64,000 nucleotides of DNA, taken from NCBI GenBank assembly GCA_037179335.1, contig JAKZHN010000010.1, positions 131,870 to 195,869 of the forward strand, read 5' to 3'. The notes beneath the pieces were generated by a model that made no database searches, had not been told where the DNA came from, and saw only the letters and a program-made list of their open reading frames with translations. Numbering within the stretch: the stretch's first letter is position 1; the number at the start of each line of letters is the position of its first letter. Below, piece after piece: positions 58,091 through 64,000 of this stretch. A program made the translations under genes and the position numbers. The stretch is from Cyclaneusma minus. Its lineage: Eukaryota > Ascomycota > Leotiomycetes > Marthamycetales > Marthamycetaceae.

Positions 58091-59737
58091 CTATCGTCGT
58101 CCGAGAAGAGCGTCGTCGGCAGAGTCATCAAAGACGTCTTTCGGTGCCTGGCTGCCGCTGTCTTCCACGGGCTTCCGATATTTCTGCCATGCTGACAGCC
58201 AGGCTTTCGTCGCGGGCCTCATTGCAACTATCACCTCTTGTTTGGGATTGATGATATCGCTCCTCAGCGAGGCTATAGGGCTGGTGGAAGTTCTCAGATC
58301 TTTTATCTCCAACGGTTGACGCCAGTTAGGGGAATCGAGATGTTTCATGGCTCTCTCAACCGCGGTAGAAAGCCGGTCAAGGAAAGGAACCAACTGTAGA
58401 CGCAAGTAGAGTCCGAACTTATCATAGCCGCCAAAACTGCGTAACAACACGTCGTCCTCTACATCAGGAAGTATCATCGTGTCGTATTCGACTAGTGCAC
58501 CAAGTTTTGCTTCTGGGACCCCCTCCTGAGCTTGCTCCCTGTCCAATTCAATACGCGCAGCAAGAGCGTAGGAATATTGTACACCACAAGTCGTCCACTC
58601 TTTGCGTAAGTCCTTGACAGCTGCCGCGGCCAATTTGAAGCGCTCGAAGCTCCATGTTTGTGGAACCATACTCTGCTTCGCTTCTGACACTTTCCAATCC
58701 CACCACTCGTGGATTCGATCCCGGATACGTGACAAGTGTGAGATGCGGCTAAAAATTCTGCTCACAGCAACGTTGTATTCCAGTAAAAAGGGATCGCCTC
58801 CTTGTATAATGAGCCTTCGATAATGTACGGTACTGCATGCCCTGAGGTGCTAGTAGTGTGATTTTAACAAGCCCAGAGTACGTTCTACCAGCTGTACTGG
58901 CGGAAGGTCGCCACACTTCTCAGGTGCTACTGCTGCAGAAACAGGAACAAGAATCGATCGCGGAGTCTCTGGTGATACCCAAATGCTCAAAATCCTTTCA
59001 AGTATCTCGAGGCCTGCCTCGACGTCGTCAAATTTTCCGCAGTAGAGATTCTGGAACCGGCGTTCATGATGTCGCATGTCCGAGTAACATATTCCAGCCT
59101 GACGTGCTAACCATACTTGCTGTAAAAGCCTGCAAGCCCCAGCAGTGCTTTCGCCGGCGATGCGAACAACAACAGCTGCGTGATGAAGTCGATCGGCAAG
59201 CTGATTTAGCCCCCGCTTGTGAAGTACTCTGGACATCTTAATGGCAGGTATCCACAATGCATTTGTCGAATTCTGGATGTCTCTGCTTACGGCTTGGAGG
59301 TGAGCCGTCATGATGATCCGTACTTCTCAGCCTCGTCTGGTTCCAGGTATTCGGTTGGCGGAAGTAATAACTTTTCACTGAGAATTATGGCGAGACTCCA
59401 CGGAGTGTGGGGGTACAAATTCCGAATCTCCTTTATGTCGCGATAATATTTCACGCGTGCTGGACCGTCTCCTAGAGCCTCAAGCGCTCGTTCTTCAGGT
59501 CCTTGTCCGGCAGTCCAAAGCTGTAGTGCCCTATATCAGGATGTTAAGATACTACCATGATAAGTCATTATGCTGAAGCACTCACCTGCGTGAAGGTTTG
59601 GGCTTCTGTTCATGAAATAGTCGGCAGCTCTTGAGCATGGGTATGATGGCTATACTTTGAGGATGCCGAGACCACATCCTGCGAGAAATCAGGCCCGTCT
59701 CCCATGACGAGACCCGTATCATAATCCTGCTTGCCAT
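58091..59737 (-). CDS. Unrecognised protein with likely mitochondrial leader
   Basis: Hand-built model with exons 59737-59586, 59530-59324, 59282-58898 and 58849-58091, giving 500 aa; all junctions keep frame. The N-terminus is Arg-rich with few acids (MASRIMIRVSSWETGLISRR), like a mitochondrial presequence. The body looks all-helical: HKRGLNQLADRLHHAAVVVR, KFDDVEAGLEILERILSIW, VSRIFSRISHLSRIRDRIHE and WSFERFKLAAAAVKDLRKEW. No catalytic motif is seen. Intron 2 is only 41 nt and intron 3 48 nt with a GTACAG donor, so these two junctions are uncertain. The gene itself is supported by continuous helical, biased-codon sequence on both sides. I do not recognise the family. Confidence 0.55.
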
Positions 59738-60714
59738 GCTAGCTAGGCCTTGGGGGGTGATCGTTGAAGATTTCAGGCCTTCAGAAGTTCAGTAGTTTCA
59801 GGTTCCGGCGGTTCACGGCCCGACCATGCACAAATGTAGGCGGTCGACGTGGGCCGTGGTCCGAAATTGGCAGTGGTTAGTGGTGGACTGTGGACTGTGG
59901 AGTCGAGGACTTTGGAGAGAGGAGATGTGGTGGGTGACCTCTGAGGTGAAGTTCCGAGGGACGTTCATTCTGATGTTCCACAAAAAATGTCAGTCACGTG
60001 ATCATCTGCACTCGTGCCTCAGGTCATGCACCTTCGCCCTCGTCACTACATGTATGTCGTGCAACGACATGGAAGCATCCATGTTTGTATCACGTCCGTC
60101 ATATCGCTATTGGGGATAGAATAATATTGTACAAGGTTAAGCTAGGTATGACATCCTAGGTAGTACACTGACTGTCCCAAGCTTTCTTCCTCTCTTGCAC
60201 CCTTTTTTCCCGAAGTTTTTATAACTTCATTAAATGGCAATTGGCCAACCCCTAGATTCCCGAACATTACAATAGTATGTGAGTGATTTTATAAGAGTCC
60301 GCCAGGCCTCAGCTTCTGAAATAATTCGGCAAGTTTAGATGTGGAGTAAGGTCTTTGGGCAATGCCGCAATTGCATTGGAGCCAAATCATTGAGCCTTAG
60401 CAATTGAGAGTTGAGACCTGTCACCTGCACGATCTCAACTCAAGGCTTGGTTTTGGCTCGTCGACACTTAGAAACTCGCAATCAATCTAATCCTAAATTC
60501 CCAATTCATATTTAATGCCCGTTCAAATATTCGAGTGGTTCCCAGGAATGTGGAATACATCAATCTTAAGAAACTGAGATTTCTCGAGAATGACAGAATC
60601 AACTCTAAATACTCCTCGGTCCAGATGCTCATTACCAAATTACCTGCTATTGGGTACCATGCTATCTTACCTATATAATCCGTATACTGCGGTCCACACC
60701 CCGCTACTAGGAGC
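59738..60714. other. Intergenic, nothing recognised
   Basis: About 1 kb upstream of the unrecognised gene and downstream of the monooxygenase. No feature is supported. Confidence 0.5.
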
Positions 60715-62949
60715 CTAGGCCCCCACACCGAAGAGCGGAGATTCCTCCATATAATATGCCAGGTTGCCCATGCCGTTCTCATCAACGACGCTCTGGCCAT
60801 TGCCCAGGCAGCGGAACCTGTTCTTTGTCCTCCACACAATGTCGAAATGCTCCGAGCCCATATTCTCTAGGGCGTCCTTGAAATGCAGGATACTACCCGC
60901 GTACGTGCCCGTCACAGTGCCCGTGGACTTGCCGTTCTTGTACCAAGAGTTGCACTTGTCTCCCCACACAGTGCGCTTCTGCAGGAACTCCTGGCTGTAC
61001 TCGTTGAAGTCGGCCACTGACTCCGCCTTCGGTGTAATCGACCTGTGGAAAGCCAAGCTCGTTAGCATGCTGATGCACTTACGCCAAACAAGATCTCTCC
61101 GCTGGGATGTTCTAGGAATCAAGTGAGATTTCAAGGGAACACTTACTTGATATCCTGAGTGGCAATCTTCTTCGCCCACCTCAAGATGTAATCACTCGTC
61201 CAGGAAACCTGTGTCAGCACACTTCCGTGGCTGATAGGGCAGTTGGGCCCGTTGAACATGAAGTAATTCGGCATGCCATCCACCTGCACAGCAAAGAAGG
61301 CATCCGGGTCCTGCTTCCACCTCTCGTTCAAGGTCGCGCCGTTGAGACCCACCAAGTTCCATGGGGGGATGAAAGATGTGTCGAAACCCGTGGCGCACAC
61401 AATCAAGTCAAACTCCTCTTCGCCTTCCGAGGTACGGATTCCGGTCTCGGTGATGGTCTGGATGGGTGACCAGCAGACGGAACAGTTCTTCTCTTGCACC
61501 GCTTCGAGGTAGCCATCGCCGGGTGTGAGACGTCGGCAGCCAGGGTGGAAACCGGGAATCATTTTCTTGGCCATCTCGGGGTGGTCTTTCATGAGTGCAG
61601 TCATTTGCGCCTTGCAGGCGGCTTCCAGACCTTGTTGGAAAGGATGGTCTGTTACCATGCCGAAGAAGAATGCATTCACGCTGTATAAACCTGATCAGTC
61701 TTGAAATTCGAGGAATGACCAATGAAGGCTATAATCTGATGGGGACAGAGGTGAACATACGAAGCTTCAAGTTCCTTGCGCACAGCAAAGAGGGCTTTGG
61801 GATCCTCGTTGAACTTCTTCCTCTCTTCATCGGTATATTCGAAGTTGTGGCCGTCTTTGGTCTTGTCGGCGCAGAAGTTGATTGAGATCCAGGTTGGGTT
61901 GCGGACGTAGTTGACGAGCTTTTTGGATTTGGCCTGCATGGCGGCGACAACCTGGACGCCGGAAGAGCCGTTTCCGATCACAGCTACTCTCTTGTCATGC
62001 CAGTCGTAGGAGTTGTCCCTGGAAGTTCGCATTAGATAATAATTGCAAGGGCGGTTCAAAAGTCTACGCACCAGTTTGCGCTGTGGACAAGCTTTCCTTT
62101 GAAGTCGTTCAGCCCGGCAATCGAGGGCCACTTCCACTTGCTGGTAAGTGAGGTCAGCAATTCGAACTGTCAAGTTATAAGTGCAAGTTCGGCGTACTTC
62201 AAGAATCCTGTGCCGTTGATGAGGATGTCCGCTTCATCGTCTTTCACTTCTCCATTCACATTGACCTTAATCTTCCACTTTCCTGCATCATCATCCCAGA
62301 TGCTTTCAATGAGCTTCGAATTCAAGGAAACATGCTTGAGCAGGTTCCACTTCTCTGCCGTTTTCTTGATATAGGCGTGAATCTCAGGTTGTCCAACATA
62401 GAACTTCGACCAGTTCGGGTTCGGTTCGAAAAGGAAAGTGTAGCCGTCTAATTCCTACAAGTCAGATACGCTGAAACCTTGTCGCATCTTACTGCTAAGT
62501 ACTCACGAGATGGGATATCACTGCCAAATAGTCAGCATGTGCGAACCTAAACTCAGTGTAACCATGAGACGACGAGGATGACCTTACCAAGCTGCGCCGG
62601 GGTATGTGTTTTCGAACCACGTTCCACCAACGTCGCTGTTCTTTTCATAGATCTGCAGATCGATCACATCCTCCAACTTCTTTTCGTGTTGGATCTTGTG
62701 AGCAAATGTGAGGCCCGAGTAGCCGGCGCCGACTACCACAACACGCAGCTTTCTCTGGGTGTACGCAGGCTGTTCCCAGATGCGGAATCCAGATTTGGGA
62801 TTAGCGTGACCATTGCCGTTCAATTCACCGTTTCCAGTGGTGCCATTGGAGTGACCATTTCCGTTGATGCCATTGGAGTGGCCGTTCGTAACATCGGATA
62901 CGCCATTGGCGGAACCATTGGCCGGAATCTCCTCGAGCGACGGCGACAT
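60715..62949 (-). CDS. Baeyer-Villiger flavin monooxygenase
   Basis: An FAD- and NADPH-dependent class B monooxygenase that inserts oxygen next to a ketone to make esters or lactones. The substrate cannot be told from sequence. Seven exons: 62949-62588, 62520-62507, 62447-62198, 62140-62072, 62018-61761, 61680-61147 and 61042-60715, giving 604 aa. Exon 2 is a 14-nt microexon that completes the ACDIPSHGYTFLFEPNPNWS stretch. The FAD Rossmann motif GAGYSG is at 74-79, and the NADPH motif GNGSSG at 247-252. The class fingerprint FKGKLVHSANWD (222-233) fits FxGxxxHxxxW(P/D) exactly. Residues 11-48 are an Asn/Gly-rich low-complexity lead. No secretion signal. No biosynthetic partner genes are visible nearby, but the window ends 1 kb upstream. 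Confidence 0.92.
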
Positions 62950-64000
62950 GCTTGCGGGATAAGGATACACAAGCTAGATATGCAAGGCAGGTGGGCAGGT
63001 GTGAATAATGCAGAGATCGGACGGCGCAGAAGAAGAAGCAAATCAGCTTGGTCGGTATTTATTTACAGGAAATAGCGGGGGAGAGGAGATCAATGCAGCC
63101 GACATCCAGTGCCACGGGGGTGGGGATCCAGACTGCTGGCGCTGGTAGCAGGTACATTGTTACCACGAGATTTGCCCCTTATCCACATACTTGTTATCGA
63201 AGATTGTGGCTTACATGGCATTGGCTGGAGATGAGTGATCTGCAGACTCTGGCTCGATCGTATGAGAGATGGTCCATGACATGGTAAGGAGTACCTTGAC
63301 GGAACATATACGGCGCTTCGCTCGCTATTTCCATGGGAAATCTTGAGGGATGTTGGAAATTAACCGGTTTAGTAATAGAAAGCCGATGGCTTGTGTAGGC
63401 AGCTCAGTGAACCAGTTCTGGGACTTTTGTGCGGCATATGAATATGATGGACCTCATGCCTGAAACATGGAGCTGGCGAGCGGCGAGCCGTTCGGACAGA
63501 TTATGATGTGCTTTTAGCAGAGCTTAGAGCGCTTGCTCGCCGGTGCACTGCCAGCTGGATGGCTGGGTTTTGGAGATGTACATGTACATGACTGACTACT
63601 ACTGTAGTAACAAGAGTAGAAACGGGGCTATGGAAGAATTAGTTATGTACCGATGACGGTCGAAAAGTGGAACGACGAGGACGCGGAATTTGGAAGCGCT
63701 ATCAAGACTCAAGAGTAAGTACCCAGTGACTCCACAATCCAACAGTCAACCAGGGCAAGGATTAGGCAAGGGTTTAAACTGTCCTCGCGGAGGTGAGGTC
63801 CCCTATTTGTCTCTAGACTTTTTAAGTAATGTTAGCATGCTGTTTTGAAAATGGAGGCACGACTGCTGTTGTTAAAATGAAAGCAAACAGTTCCCTCTGA
63901 CAGTGCTATTGTGGCCCTAGGCCATTTAATATATTGGGGTAAGGTTGATCACCACTTGGTGTCAAAATAATAACTCCTGTCTAGTCCAGGGACTCTGAAT
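62950..64000. other. Monooxygenase upstream region to window end
   Basis: About 1 kb with no supportable gene. The promoter of the Baeyer-Villiger monooxygenase must lie near 62.95-63.3 kb. Confidence 0.5.

Noticed and set aside
1..64000. CRISPR array, rRNA genes or bacterial operon signals
   Set aside because: None were seen. The spliced gene structures show nuclear fungal DNA, and the 19-bp arrays have no unique spacers between identical repeats.

Overview
The window is nuclear DNA from a filamentous ascomycete. The gene models are compact, with GT-AG introns mostly of 50 to 190 nt and CTAAC/CTGAC-like branch sites near the acceptor. The gene content (Pezizomycotina-style PAB1 with an insertion in RRM4, twinfilin, PIK1, MAK32-like protein, CE8 pectinesterase, Baeyer-Villiger monooxygenase) fits Pezizomycotina. 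Dothideomycetes is my guess, from gene style only. Exon boundaries were built by hand from reading-frame continuity and splice motifs, and no RNA evidence is available.

Layout, left to right. 2.4-6.4 kb holds mitochondrial ribosomal protein uS7m, a small F-box protein and a very small double-stranded-RNA-binding-like gene that is split over three short exons. 6.4-10.3 kb has no supportable gene. 10.3-13.5 kb has a nitronate monooxygenase convergent with a six-exon secreted pectinesterase. PAB1 (minus) and a HUL5-type HECT ubiquitin ligase (plus) diverge from a 1.5 kb spacer. 22.9-28.1 kb is a nucleotide-themed trio: a MAK32-like pfkB protein, a UMP/CMP kinase and an NCS1 purine-cytosine permease. 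It is followed by a 541-bp foldback element with long terminal inverted repeats and an AT-rich core. 29.7-31.6 kb holds an unrecognised membrane/coiled protein. 33.1-34.1 kb is a decayed gene whose stops are all of the C-to-T kind.

35-41 kb contains a lineage-type paralogous family: one intact gene, one gene with a frameshifted tail, and between them a mosaic pseudogene. The last two share a duplicated promoter block. 42-52.5 kb is a dense housekeeping block: twinfilin, MED22, a GW/WG-repeat protein of unknown function, TFIIE-alpha and PUS1. PIK1 follows (53.6-56.8 kb), then an unrecognised putative mitochondrial protein and a Baeyer-Villiger monooxygenase (60.7-62.9 kb).

The most unusual feature is a degenerate 19-bp-periodic repeat family, roughly AATYACTTGGRWWTTYYCY. 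It occurs in at least eight places. It flanks or interrupts every spacer of the MAK32/URA6/permease trio, lies inside the URA6-like intron, and lies between the duplicated paralogs and between convergent gene ends. Two copies (24.96-25.22 kb and 57.39-57.47 kb) lie between matching inverted repeats, so the array may be the core of an undescribed small mobile element.
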